Part shown: in pieces, positions 22,659 to 34,166 of the stretch
Layout of the letters: each line of letters opens with the position of its first letter
Numbering within the stretch: position 1 is the first letter of the stretch
Assembly (NCBI GenBank): GCA_946902985.2
Contig: OX336388.2
Location: forward strand, 288,650,526-288,714,525
Origin: Meconema thalassinum
Lineage: Eukaryota > Arthropoda > Insecta > Orthoptera > Tettigoniidae
DNA: 64,000 nucleotides
Direction: 5' to 3'
Translations under genes and position numbers: made by a program
The notes under the pieces: generated by a model
What the model was told of the DNA's origin: nothing
Database searches by the model: none
What the model saw: only the letters and a program-made list of their open reading frames with translations

Positions 22659-25600
22659 AACGGCTGAAAGCAACGGGAAACTACAGCCGTATGCTATTCC
22701 CGAGTATATGCACCTCTCTATGCATAATTACATGTGATGATGGCCTCCTCCCTTGTAAAATTTCAATCCGGAGGTAAACTAGTCCCCCGTTCGGATCTCC
22801 GGGTGGGGACTACTCGAGAGGGGGTTAACATCACAGAAGTGACAAAGAGGAAATCTGACATTCTACGGATCGGAGCGTGGAATGTTAGAAGTCTGCTAGG
22901 AAGTGGAAGGTTAGAAAACTTAGAAAGGGAAATGGATAGGTTGAGGTTGGATTTGGTTGGGATTAGTGAAATGCGCTGGCAGGAAGAACAGGACTTTTGG
23001 TCAGGAGACTATAGGGTCATTAGCACTAAATCAAACAATGGCCAAGCAGGGGTTGGCCTCATATTGAGTAGGAAACTTGGACAGCGGGTGGAATATTATG
23101 AGCAATATAGTGAACGGATTATTGTAGCAATAATCAATACTAAACCTACGTGAACCACAGTGGTACAAGTCTATATGCCTACCAGTCAAGCTGATGATCA
23201 GGATGTTGAAAAGGTCTACGAAGAAATAGACGAAATTCTGAGGTATATCAAGGGTGATGAAAATGTTATAGTAATGGGAGATTGGAATGCTGTGGTAGGA
23301 AAAGGGAGGGAAGGGAAGATAGTAGGAGATTTCGGATTAGGTGAAAGGAATGATCGAGGAAGCAGGCTGGTAGAATTCTGCACCGAACATGAGTTGGTCA
23401 TAGCTAACACCTTATCCAATAACCACAATAGAAGAATATACACATGGATGAGACCAGAAGATACAGGGCGTTACCAAATCGACTTCATTATGGTCAAGCA
23501 GAGGTTTCGAAACCAGATTTTGGATTGTAAAACATATCCTGGTGCTGACATAAACTCTGATCACAATCTGGTTGTAATGAAATGCAGATTAAAGTTGAAG
23601 AAACTGAAGAAAAGTCAAAAGCCAAAAAGGTGGGCAATAGACAGACTGAAAGAGAAGGATGTAAACGAAAGATTCAAGAAGAGTATAAAGGAAGGACTAA
23701 TGAAAAACCCTAAACAAACTTCAATTACAGACGAATGGGCACTTTTGAAGAATGAAATAACAAAATCCGCAGAAGAAAACATTGGTAGGAAAGAAAGAAT
23801 AGATAGAAAACAGTGGATCACTCAGGATATACTAGAATTGATGGATGAAAGGCGGAAACACAAGAATCTAAGAGATGAAAAGGGGAAAGCAGAATACAGA
23901 CGTCTGAGAAATGAGGTTAACAAGAAGTGCAAGGAAGCAAAAGAAGAATGGTTGAAAGAGAAATGTGCAGGCATAGAAAATTGTCTGAAATTAGGAAAAG
24001 TAGACACAGCTTATCGAAGGATTAAGAATACTTTTGGGGAAAAGAAGACTAAGTGCTGTAATATTAAGGACACAAATGGAAAGCCTCTAACAGATAGGGA
24101 AGAAAAGGTAAAGCTTACATAGAGAGTTTCTATAAGGGAAAGGAGATTGAGAATCATGTAATGGAAAGGGAGGAGGAAATTGATGAGGATGCGAAAGGAG
24201 ATTTAATATTGAGATCAGAATTTGATAGAGCTTTGGAAGACTTAAGCAGGAACAAAGCACCAGGCATAGATGATATACCGATTGAGTTGCTACGCTGCAT
24301 AGGAGATGAAGGTCTGATCAGGTTATTTCACTTGGTGTGTAGGATTTATGAGACAGGTGAGGTACACCCTGATTTCAAGAAGAATGTAATCATCCCTATA
24401 CCAAAGAAAGTGGGAGCTGACAGATGTGAAGATTACCGTACAATCAGCTTGATTACTCATGCTTCAAAGATCCTGTCTAGAATAATTTACAAGAGAATTG
24501 AAAGCCAGATAGAAACGGAGTTGGGTGAAGACCAGTTTGGTTTCAGGAGAAATGTAGGAACAAGGGAAGCTGTACTAAGTCTTAGGCTGATTTTGGAAGG
24601 TAGAATAAGGAAAGATAAGAGAACGTTCATGGCTTTTGTAGACTTAGAAAAGGCTTTTGATAACGTTGATTGGACTAAATTGTTTGACATTTTGAAATCG
24701 ATTGGAATAAAGTACAGGGATAGGAGGGTGATCTACAATATATACAGATACCAGACAGCAGTCATTCGAGTTGAAGGACATGAGAGAGAAGCTGGTATTC
24801 AGAAAGGTGTAAGGCAAGGCTGCAACTTATCACCCATACTTTTCAATCTTTACATTGAACAAGCAATGAAGGAAATTAGAGAAAAATTTAAAGTGGGAGT
24901 GAAGATTCAAGGAGAAATAATTTCAACTCTGAGATTTGCTGATGACATCGTCATCTTGGCCGACAAGCCTGAGGATTTGAATGAGTTTTTGAATGGTATG
25001 GACTCCGTCTTACGGAAAGAATTCATGATGAAAATAAATAAATGTAAAACAAAAATACTGGAATGCAGCCGAAATAAATCAGAAACCTCTATGGAGATCA
25101 AATTGGCAGGTGAAAAGCTGAAGGAAGTAGGAGACTTCTGTTACTTAGGAAGCAGAATAACCAGTGATGGACGAAGCAAAGAGGATATTAAAAGTAGGTT
25201 GGCTCAGGCAAAGAAAGCATTTCTACAAAAAAGGAATCTGCTGACATCGAATATAGATTTAGGTATTAGGAAGTCATTTTTGAAAGCCTTTGTCTGGAGC
25301 GTGGCGCTCTATGGAAGTGAAACTTGGACTATTGGTGCAGCAGAAAAGAGGAGAATTGAAGCATTTGAAATGTAGTGTTACAGGAGAATGATGAAGATCA
25401 GATGGGTAGATAGGGTTACAAACAAAGAGGTATTAAGACGAGTGGGAGAGGAGAGATGCTTCTGGCGACTGCTAATGAAGAGAAGAGATAGGTTGGTAGG
25501 ACACATACTAAGACACCCAGGAATAGCAAGCTTAGTTATGGAAGGAAGGGTCGAGGACAAAAACTGTAGGGGTAGACCAAGGTTAGAATATGTTAAACAG

Positions 25601-25710
25601 ATTGCCTCGGATGTAGGGTGTCGGAGCTATGTAGAGATAAAACGATTAGCTCAGGACAGGGAGGCATGGAGAGCTGCATCAAACCAGTCAAAAGACTGAA
25701 GACTCAAACA
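22659..25710 (+). mobile_element. RTE-like (BovB-type) non-LTR retrotransposon, nearly full length, in the mariner 3' UTR
   Basis: Bounded by a perfect 9-bp duplication, ATTAACATT, at 22650-22658 and 25711-25719. The uninterrupted second mariner confirms the empty site. The 5' end begins AACGGCTGAAAGCAACGGG; the 3' end is GACTGAAGACTCAAACA with no long poly(A). Length is about 3.05 kb, usual for RTE elements with a single EN-RT frame. The duplication contains the mariner's own TAA stop. Confidence 0.9.
22737..25699 (+). pseudogene. Endonuclease-reverse transcriptase of the RTE-like LINE, broken
   Basis: The first ATG pair is at 22737. AP-endonuclease boxes: RIGAWNVRSL, GISEMRWQE, GDWNAVVG, YQIDFIMV, and SDHNLV as the last catalytic box. 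Then RT: RNKAPGIDD, IPIPKK, FVDLEKAFD (motif A), GVRQGCNLSP, FADD (motif C, near 24938), and a C-terminal region with GSETWT and GHILRHPG. Breaks: a TGA at 23151-23153, a frameshift near 24100-24115, and a TAG at 25373-25375 where related elements have Trp. The stop is at 25697-25699. The RT catalytic Asp residues remain, so decay is by stops and a frameshift. The protein would act by target-primed reverse transcription. Confidence 0.9.
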
Positions 25711-25902
25711 ATTAACATTTTTTATTTATGTTTCATTTACATTGGACTTTCAGCTTTCTAATTTCCTGAAATTTAACTTTGTAGAACGGTAAATAAATTT
25801 TCTATGAAAGTTCATAGAGTGTATACATTTTTTTGAAGCACCCTGTATTTCTTGTGTCCTAATCATGCGATTGAAGTTTGAATACTACACCTAGACAATA
25901 AT

Positions 25903-26280
25903 AATAATATCGTATGGCCTCGAGTGCCGGGTGCAAGCTCTGTAATTTGACACCCATAGGGTAGCTTGCATGTCGAATTTCGTTGTTCCTTGAATCACTA
26001 TGAAAGTCATGGAGGTCAGATATCTAAGTTCCTTGAACACTATATCGCTTTCTAGTGGAGAAATGAGGAACTTTGTGTTGGCGGAAACTCTCGAGATTAA
26101 TTTTGCCATTATGAACACGGCCTACGGAATTCAAATGGGTTCTTAGACATGCCAAAATCGTATGACATGCGTGTCGTATTTTTGCCGCCTTTGAAAAATC
26201 ACTTACCACGGCCAGGAGCGAACCTGCAATCTTGGTGTTAGTAGACCGACATGCTATCCACTCACCCACCGTGGCAAGCT
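25903..26280 (-). repeat. SINE B (tRNA-derived), copy 1, with 14-bp target duplication
   Basis: On the minus strand: head GCCACGGTGGGTGAGTGGAT (A-box-like), GGTTCGCTCCTGG (B box), then a body ending in (ATT)n. Flanked by ACCTAGACAATAAT at 25889-25902 and 26281-26294, an exact 14-bp duplication inside the HINE-like host. Other copies lie at 28547-28918 and 49102-49490. Confidence 0.88.
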
Positions 26281-26503
26281 ACCTAGACAATAATCTTCAT
26301 GTAATTGTACATAACTCTGAGACCTATATACATAAAAATCCAACATGGTGATCATCCGAAATATTTAGACGGTTTTCAATATACAGTATACGAATCTATT
26401 TCAGCAATCAAACTGAAAATTTGTATGTTGATAGAGGCAATTAATATAAGTAGGATATATGATAATAGGCTGTATAGTTCTTCACGGAACTAGGCTACTT
26501 GTT

Positions 26504-27424
26504 ATTAACATTTTCATCGAAAACTCAAGTAAAATATTACTGATGGAGCATTGCTCGTAATTACATTAGTTTCTGTTTAACAACATCGCTGAAAAATTCA
26601 CAATATGGCCGAAATTGGTCCATTTCATTAATTAATATATTTAAATGTATTTTTATTGACTAAGGTGTAAAACTTGTATTTAACAGGCTACCCTTGCATT
26701 TACAGTTCATTAGCAGAAATAATAGCAATTCACATTTGCATTGAGCGATTCCCTTCGCGTAACGAAGCAGCCTGGAAGTATTCAGCAGTTCACTGGAACA
26801 CGCGCCAATGCAAATAAGAATGATCAGCAGTTTCAATTAGCGAGCTAATTTCAGGCCTGGCTTCTGTTCCCACATGAATTGGCAGCGTTTGCTATTTAAA
26901 TAGACAGTTGTGTTCTGTACCCTGTTCATTGTATTTTATTGCCTGTAATGTTGGTCACAATGACTTATGCTTTGGGACGTCGTTCGTTGCTGAGTGTACT
27001 GGGTGCATCATAGTACTGTGCAGAATGGCAATTCCTGGCTTTGCTAAGAGTTGTTAAATTGCTTTGACACCTGTTAATACTCAATATGTTTTGTTCCTTA
27101 TTGAAACATGATTTCCGCCCTAGAATGGGGCCTTCTTCAGCTTCTTTGCTTAGCTTAACACAACATATGGTATTTTATGAAAAGAAACAATAAAAATAAT
27201 AAATAGCCTTACAAATCCCATAAGGGCTATGGCCTCCTGCAATTTGTAGGGAATTGCTCAGTTTTAACTCATCAGGTGAGCAAGTCCTGAGGAGCATTCG
27301 GGGTCATTCTTTCTGATTGGGCCTTCTATATAGCCTAGATGTGTAGCTGGTTAAAGATTAAGTAAATTATAACGCGATGGTATAACATTTGCTACAACAA
27401 TCTGTTATATAGAAACATATTCAT
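26504..27424. other. Interval without recognised features
   Basis: AT-rich sequence without an open frame worth calling. It includes an A-rich stretch near 27178-27205 and no visible repeat shared with the rest of the window. Confidence 0.4.
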
Positions 27425-27646
27425 TCATTGAGTCTGGTGATATCGTTCCATGAGGTCTTTTCTTCGTGCAAATGACTTCCCACAAGTGGTACAAGTGTAT
27501 TCCTTCACTCCAGTATGAGCAACGCTGTGCTTCTTGAGGTCACTGCTCTGTGAGAAGCCTTTATTGTACACCGGACATATGTACCGTTTTTGCTGCATGT
27601 GCACCGAACGGTGGCTTTCTAATTGATGCATTGTTTTATTGGTCAC
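27425..27646 (-). pseudogene. C2H2 zinc-finger gene fragment, decayed
   Basis: About 73 codons on the minus strand encode two consecutive C2H2-type fingers with a TGVKEYTC linker of the TGEKPY kind. In the first finger the second Cys reads Tyr (CPVYNKGF). In the second (CTTCGKSF) the first expected His position is not His (DLMERYH). The sequence upstream also looks finger-like (HRSVH). C2H2 proteins bind DNA. Loss of zinc ligands in both fingers and the lack of flanking coding sequence suggest a pseudogene or captured exon. Confidence 0.65.
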
Positions 27647-27689
27647 TGCATGTGAATTTCCCTAGGTCTTTCCACTCTCTCCTCATCTT

Positions 27690-28370
27690 TGCAGTTCTTG
27701 TCCATTGTTTTCCTCCCCATTTTACGAACATGTGTGCCTATCTGATTCTTTGTCTCCCAACGTTTCGTCTTCCCGTTCTAGGGTACCACATCATCATTTT
27801 ATACGTCCATCAGTTGGGATCTAATCTCGCTATATGTCCACCCCATTTCCATTTAAGCTGGTCTGCTAATGTCATAGCGTCTTTCATGCCGGTTCTCCTT
27901 CTTATATCTCATTCTTATTCTTTTCTTTCCCTTTGTACCGTTAGGTGTTGGGACGTTTCAGCCATTTATTAAAGTTTCTTCTGTCGTGCGCCATTCTTTG
28001 AACATGACTCAAGGTCGTCCCTCGCTTCCTGATCTGTCCCAAGATGTACTCCTCCCATTCAATCCGTGGCCTTCCTCATGTTCTTCTTCCTGTAGGTCTG
28101 GTTCGCCACACCTGCTTCGTTTTCCTTTCATCTTCCATTCTTTATAGGTGACCAATCCAGCCCAATCCTCTTCTCTCAATGACATCCATCATTGTCTCCT
28201 GCTGAAGCTCATCCCTCACTGTGGTATTTCTAATATGGTCTCTTCGAGTTTTCCCGGCAACTTTCTGCAACTTTCTCATCTCAGCAGCGACCAAACGACT
28301 CTCCACTTGTATGCACTGTCCAACTCTCTGCACGATGCACGAGGGTTGGCAGCTACACAGCATCATATAC
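27690..28370 (-). pseudogene. Non-LTR retrotransposon RT C-terminal tail, degenerate
   Basis: On the minus strand several frames carry the post-RT signature of a LINE in order: AEMRKLQKVAGKTRRDHIRN, a DVIERRGLGWIGHL segment (the usual R-L-x-W-x-G-H-L/V box), then, after a stop, GRPRIEWEEYILG and a short DRxxW-like stretch. At least two stops and a frame change are present. It belongs to the same broad type as the LINE at 32377-34136 but is older. Confidence 0.65.
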
Positions 28371-28504
28371 CCGCATTTTTGCGTTTCTGGTCATTTCTTT
28401 CTTCCCTATGATTGTGTTGTTTATACCATAGTAAACTTGATTAGCGAAAATAACAAAACAAATTAAAACTATTTGAAATGGACGTCCCTACATTTTAATT
28501 ATGA

Positions 28505-29345
28505 AAACAAGATGTTCAGCGATGAATATATAGCCTACTTTCTCCTAATAATAATAATAATAATAATATCGTATGGCCTCGGGTGCAAGCTTTGTTATTT
28601 GACGCTCAGAGGGCGGCTTGCATGTCAAATTTTGTTATTCCTTGGAGCGCTATGAAAGTCAAAGATGTTAGATATCTAAGCTCCTTGACACTACAGCGCT
28701 TTCTAGTAGAGAAAGGAGGAACTTTGTGTTGGCGGAAAATCCCGAGATTAATTTTGCCATTATTAACACGTCCTACGGAATTCAAATGGGGTCTTTAACA
28801 TGCCAACAACGTATGACATACGAGTCGTGATTTTTTTCACCTTTCAAAAATCACTTACCATGGCCATGAGCGAACCTGCAAGCTTGGGGGTTGGTATTCC
28901 ACTCACCCACCGTGGCAATATATATTTTCCATTGCAAAATGCACATTATAAGACTTAATTTTATAACGTCTGTGCAATTACAAAACAAGAAATATAAAGA
29001 AATTCAAGCGATAGAATCCAACTGAGATTGGTTTTGAACCCCGACCAAATGGGTGAAAGACTAATGCATTTCTACAGAGCCAAATATGTCCACCGAAATG
29101 AATCGTTATCGATTGACTTACATACAACGTGCTAGCAAATAATGATTTGGACTAAACGATTTCTTCAGTGGAGTATATTTCTATTATAAAGCATTTCATA
29201 CAAAGTGTATAGTATTTCTATCAGTAGGCCATATTGCAAGGAATACTCAAACTAGTGAAATATAGATCAAGCACAAGATATCAGCAGCCATCTTGTCTTG
29301 TAACCAATACGCTTCAATTATCCTCACGATGCTGAGTGCTCCTCA
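28505..29345 (+). repeat. HINE-like element, 5' part (plus), carrying SINE B
   Basis: The 5' hairpin is degenerate (GATGTTCAGCGATGAATATA) and followed by TAGCCTACTTTCTCC, the inverse of 18199-18240 and 49803-49842. SINE B occupies 28547-28918. After it, 28919-29310 is the inverse of 16690-17080, including the tRNA-like block. No 3' hairpin is seen. Confidence 0.55.
28547..28918 (-). repeat. SINE B, copy 2
   Basis: Same layout as 25903-26280: (TAA)n tail at the left, CGTATGGCCTCGGGTGCAAG, and the tRNA-like head (rc) ending in CCACCGTGGCA. Ten to twenty bases are missing near the B box. The target duplication is not clear. Confidence 0.75.
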
Positions 29346-30117
29346 TGCCAGTTCTAAAATCACTGATTAGGCAGTGAATCGAAACCGGGGCGTCCTGCTG
29401 CTCCTACGTCACGGAGATATACAGAGAGACATGTGAAAATAAATATTAGCAATGTCAAACTCAGCTCAGAAAACCATGGTCGCTGAACTAGTTGTGAATC
29501 CTTGTTGATATTGTTTAAGTAGAACAAATCCCTGGATTTAATCCCGTGTTAACAAATATGTGAGGAAATATTGACGGTGCCATCAATCACCGCTCAGCGA
29601 GTATCTGAACAAACACCACCTCGCGTGTTGGAAATACAGCTGTATCAATATTTTCTTTTATCTGATTTTAATTGGAAAGTAAATATTATTTCATATCTAT
29701 ATATTTAAAACAGTAAGGTGATTTTTGTTATCACGAGATTGAGAGAACGGCTGAACCGATTTACTTCGTAGAGCACTCTAACGAAAGCTCTTGGCCTCTA
29801 GATTTGCAGAGTGTCTCTAAAATAAACAAATATATTACGGTATATTTTTAAATTAATATAGAATATAGCAGAATTCTTGTCCTTGACGCATGCGCACAAT
29901 CCGCCTGGGGTCATGACAAAATGGCGGTGAGAAGTCCATTAAAATGTAAGTTATTTAATAAGCTTCCATGTAATTGAAAACATACATTAACCAAGTTCTG
30001 ACATAATAACAGTATGAACGTATACGAATGTGCAACATTGATTTATTTGGATAATGAAATGGATTATTTCCTTCAAACAGCGGCTTTTGAATATAATGAA
30101 TGGTTGCGTCTGCTGCT

Positions 30118-30217
30118 GAACATGAGTGCGCGATTAGCTATGTGGTTAAGGCGACTGACTGTGGTTCCAAGAAGCACCGGTTCGATCCCAGCCCTCGCCA
30201 GTGTGTTTTTTTACCAC
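30118..30217 (+). repeat. tRNA-derived SINE-like fragment
   Basis: GCGATTAGCTATGTGGTTAAGG (A-box-like) and GGTTCGATCCC (B box) are at tRNA spacing, followed by CAGCCCTCGCCAGTG and a T run. The anticodon arm does not pair well. No second copy is in the window. Confidence 0.5.
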
Positions 30218-31640
30218 TGAAATATTGTTTAATCAAGGAGTATTAGTAAGGTTTTATGTCTGTTAAATATACATATTTCTACATTCCCTCTAAATACGTT
30301 TTATTTCCGTTTTACCATTGCATTGCAGCATGTGATCAAAAGAGCAACCTGTTGTCCGCAGTACGCCGTTAAAATATCTGCAATCAGTTCCTATAACTGA
30401 CAACAGATGGCAGTACATCGCCCATATAGTTCCAGTAACTGACAGCAGATGGCAACACCATTGCATCGATATATTTAAAACAAAAGACATGGCACGTTTT
30501 CACGTGATGGAAAATTATAAAGGAGGGGAATATTTAAGAAGGGAAATGTTGAGGAACATTAACCGACAGTTGAATGTGTAGGCTATGTTGTTTATGTACC
30601 TTAATATTGCAATTTCTTCCCAATGCTTCGGTGGTCAAGTTATTAGCGTCCTACACTAAAAGTTATAATTATGCATCGTCGATATACTCTTAAATTATTA
30701 AAGAAAAAAGTAGTTTTCCAGGCACTCGCGCGTGTCCACAATTGCTTTCGCCATGAGAGACACTTGGCAAATATAATTCGTTTGAAGGGCTTCGACATCG
30801 TGGTCAATCAGCCCCGTGTACTTGGGTGTGTGTGTGTGAAATTGTCTCTGATAACCTGTGTTATTGTGATGGCTGCATTACTGTGTGTATTTGTAATTAA
30901 GGTGGTAAATGACAAGGAGACGGCCAAGGCCTTAAGTTAGGAACCATCCCGGTATTTGCCTTAAGTGGAAGTGGGAAACCACGGAAAACCACATCCAAGA
31001 TTGTCGAGGTGGGAATTAAACTTTCCTCTTCTTAGTTATACCTCAAGAGACTGAATGTGCCCCGTTTTTTGCCCTCAGACCAGAATTAAATTTCTTGGCA
31101 GAGCAGGAAATGTAACCCGGGTCTCCAGGGCGATAGACAAGAACAGGTGGGCCTCCATGTGTTAATACGATTTTTGACATGCACGGGACATAGAATTCAA
31201 AAATTGCCTCCATTAGGGTGACTGTCGAAGTGAGTATTGAGTATAGGCCTATGGTCATTCCAGTAGTTGGCGTAGTGATTCTATGTTCCCCTGCAAAATG
31301 TACTGCCATAACCTATAACAGGTGATGGAAATTGCTTATTTAGAGCAGTTTCGTACTGTTTATAACAAAATGAAGAACGTCATTCTGAGCTGCGTTTTCA
31401 AGCTATTGCAAAAAAATTCGCTGGCAAGAACAATTATAAGGAATTTATTTTAAGCGATCAGTCTCATCGCATTTTCCTTACCAACCAACTTGAGTATGAC
31501 AGTCTCTGGACGGTCATGTTGAACTTCATTGTATAAGACAATTGTTTAATGATTATTTGTTTAGAGTACTGAGTCTAACTACGCAGTTGATTTCGGCAAT
31601 GGAAGTATTATTTGCCATTTAATATTTAGCGGCTCCGTTA
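30218..31640. other. Interval within Helitron copy 1 without recognised coding
   Basis: No gene recognised. Two related words with GACAACAGATGGCAG near 30400-30450 form a short internal repeat. Near 30950-31015 a stretch with GGGAAACCACGGAAAACC looks like part of an old dispersed repeat; a shorter form is at 3878. Confidence 0.35.
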
Positions 31641-31755
31641 TTGCAGGACACTATAGTGCTATCGAATAATACGAAGCCACATTTAAAATCCAATATAAAT
31701 AGGCCATTTCAGAAACAATTCCATATATTATGCAGTACAGTGTACTGTAAGGTCT

Positions 31756-32376
31756 TTGACGATCAAATGTAAACATTGTTCTACATTGTATTTATCTTGC
31801 GTAAAATCTATGCGTGGTTACTTTAGTCTTTACTGTTGTGAGGGTAAAATTGATCTGCTGGAATATAAAATATTTGCCAAGCTGCAACAATGTAATGATA
31901 TTAATTTAAAAGTCATTGAACTTATATCCAGTAGTTCAAACACATACATCAGCGTTAACAGATTGGATACTGAAGATGAAAGCCAGCTACTTCATTTCCC
32001 TATTATTGAATATTTCAATTCCTTGGAAAGTGATTCGCCTCCACATACTCCGAACGTTTGAGCCGTAGTTATGCTCCGTAGAAATCTGAACGTTTCCCAA
32101 GGACTCATATATGGTAATATATTAATTGTAAGAAATATGTAAGAAATTGCTTGGATTCGGATATAATAGGTGCAGTAATATTAGGCAGAGAGCTCAAATC
32201 CTACGACTTGATTCAACACCTTCCGATAAAACACTTGCAGGTACAGTACATTTTCTTTTAAAAGGCAACAATGTCCTATTCGCTCGGCCTACTTTATCAC
32301 AATCAATCAAGCTCAAGGAGAAACTCTTGAACGTATTGGGCTATTTACCTCATCACGTTTTCAGTCATGACCAGCA
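31756..32376 (+). pseudogene. Helitron protein relic: N-terminal zinc-finger-like block joined to C-terminal helicase block
   Basis: The frame at 31756-32061 opens with a Cys-rich block (CKHC then YFSLYCCEGKI) like the C-x2-C...CC-x-GK block of Helitron proteins. It passes directly to EYFNSLESDSPPH, which in Helitron helicases precedes the C-terminal motifs. After frame changes, 32090-32376 carries a GNILIV-like segment and, in another frame, ITINQAQGETLERIG and LYLPHHVFSH, that is, helicase motifs V/VI. Nearly all Rep and helicase sequence that should lie between is absent, so this is an internal deletion derivative. Motif VI is cut by the LINE and continues at 34137. Seen: motif words. Inferred: Helitron/Helentron assignment. 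Confidence 0.65.
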
Positions 32377-34166
32377 GGATAGTGAAGGTACAAAAAAGGT
32401 CCTGTATGGGATGGTAAAGAATAAGAGGCGGAAAGATCCTACGGATTATGTTAGAATGGTGATCGAAAGGGGACAAGAGATAGAAAATAGGGAAGAACTG
32501 AAGAAAATGTGGAAAGAATATTTTGAAGAACTCCTGAACCAAAATGGAAACCACGGCGAGGAGGAAGAAATCGGGGAAGAGGTACAGTAGATGAACTGCA
32601 AACAGAAAAGGACTTAACATGGAAAGAAGTGGAAGATGCAGTGAGGAAGATGAAAGGAGGGAAGGCACCGGGTGTGGATGAGTTGAGTGTGGAGAAGGTG
32701 AGAGCAGCAGGAGAGGTGGGGATACAATGGTTGTACCGACTGATGAAGACAGCATGGAAGGAAAGGAAGACCCCAGAGGACTGGAAAAAGGGAATAATTG
32801 TCCCGATCTTCAAGAAAGGTAGTAGAACAGAATGCAGAAACTATCGGGGAATAACACTGATGAGACATTGTGCAAAGTTGTTTGAGAAAGTTTTGGAAAA
32901 GAGAATTAGGACAAAGATAGAAGGAGGGATGAGGGGAGAACAACATGGCTTCAGAGCAGGAAGGTCCACAGTGGATTTGATTTTTGCTCTAAGGCAGTTA
33001 CAAGAACAGCACTATGAGTATGGAACAGATCTACTGATGGCCTTCCTGAACATTGAGAAAGCATATGACAGTGTATGCAGAAACCAAGTATGGAAGTCCC
33101 TGGAGGATAGAGGAATAGAAAAATGGACTATAAGGAGGATAAAGGAGATGTACAAGGGAAGCGTGAGATGTGTGAAAGTGGGAGGAGAGAGATCAGACTG
33201 GTTGGAACAGAGAAACGGCCTGAAACAAGGAAGTGGACTGTCACCGTTACTTTTCATTGTGGTGATGGATGACATAATGACCCGAGTGGCACAAGTAATT
33301 GGGGAAGGAAAGATGAAAGCAATGGTGCTTGCAGATGATTTGATGATTTGGGGAAACAAGGAGGAGGAGGTACAGGAACAGTTGGACGTGTGGGAAGGAA
33401 TAATACAAGGTTATGGGATGAAATTTAGCATAAATAAGAGTGAGATGGTGATCACAACAAGGAAGAAGGAAAGAACCACAACAGGAATAACAATTGGTGG
33501 GGAACAGCTGAAGGAAGTGGAGAGTTTCAAGTATCTGGGAAGCCTGATGAAAGAGAATGGAAGAAACGATAGAGAAATAAATGAGCGGGGGAGACAGGCA
33601 GTAGCATTCTGGAGGAGTGTGAGAAGCATGTTATGGAGCAAGGATGTCCCTCAGAACAGCAAAAAGATCATATATCGGACGTACTATGTCCCTATCCTGA
33701 CGTATGCCTCGGAGGCCTGGGTTATGAAAGGAAGGGAGAAGAGCAAAATACAGGCCAGTGAGATGAGGTTCTTGAGAAGCAGTATTGGAGCTACAAAGAG
33801 GGACAGAATAAGAAATGAGAGGACCAGAGAATTAATGAAGGAGGAACCATTACAGGATGGTATAGAGAAATCTAGACTTAGATGGTATGGACATGTAAAA
33901 CGAATGGAGGAGAAGAGGATACCTAGGAGGATACACGAGACGAAGTGGGAAGGAAAGAGACCAAGAGTAAGACCGAGAGACAGGTGGCTGAAGGGGGTGG
34001 AAGAAAGCGTGAAGAAGGGAGGAGAAGACTGGACAAGGGTGGAGGCTGAGAGATGGTGGGAAGCCAGAAGACGTTGGAGAGGCTTGTGTTCCAAACAGAC
34101 CCGGCCAGTGGCTGGAAACTGTGCAAGATGATGATGACCTCATCACGTTTTCAGTCATGACCAGCA
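32347..34166 (+). mobile_element. 5'-truncated non-LTR retrotransposon with a perfect 30-bp target duplication
   Basis: The insert is 32377-34136. Bases 32347-32376 are repeated exactly at 34137-34166. Joining the flanks restores the Helitron helicase motif order, which confirms the empty site. The 3' end is a short (TGA)n run (ATGATGATG at about 34128-34136). The 5' end lacks the endonuclease, so it is truncated. Confidence 0.92.
32378..34131 (+). pseudogene. Reverse transcriptase of the 5'-truncated LINE, frameshifted and active-site mutant
   Basis: The frame starts inside the linker before RT (KNKRRKDPTDY...), shifts near 32575-32590, then stays open for about 500 codons to the TGA at 34129-34131. 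RT boxes: GGKAPGVDEL, IIVPIFKKG, NYRGITLM, GEQHGFRAGRST, FLNIEKAYD, GLKQGSGLSPLLF, LADD, and a C-terminal RLRWYGHVKRM box. In motif A the catalytic Asp reads Asn (AAC at 33049-33051). Motif C is LADD rather than Y/FADD. No start codon can be assigned. An active version would copy its RNA at a nicked target. This one is predicted inactive from truncation, frameshift and the motif A change. Confidence 0.88.

Larger units (their letters stand above)
21452..25845 (+). mobile_element. mariner-like transposon, DD41D type, with a LINE nested in its 3' UTR
   Basis: TIRs: CAGGGTGCTTCAAAAAATG at 21452 and its inverse ending CCCTG at 25845, about 28 bp well matched. It is flanked by TA on both sides (21450-21451 and 25846-25847), the Tc1/mariner target duplication. 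Removal of the nested LINE (22659-25710 plus one 9-bp duplication) leaves about 1.33 kb, the same size as the second copy at 55907-57238. Confidence 0.93.
20527..26503 (-). repeat. HINE-like element, second subfamily, interrupted by a mariner and SINE B
   Basis: On the minus strand the 5' end carries the family hairpin (AGTTCTTCACGGAACT on plus at 26476-26491). The 3' end is the hairpin at about 20529-20556 (CCTATATTTCC / GGAAAAATAGG), next to a (TG)n run at 20569-20590 and the TTATAACTTCTAAAC stretch. The host sequence is collinear with 61293-63215 apart from a mariner at 21452-25845 and SINE B at 25903-26280. Without those it would be about 1.2 kb. Confidence 0.75.
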
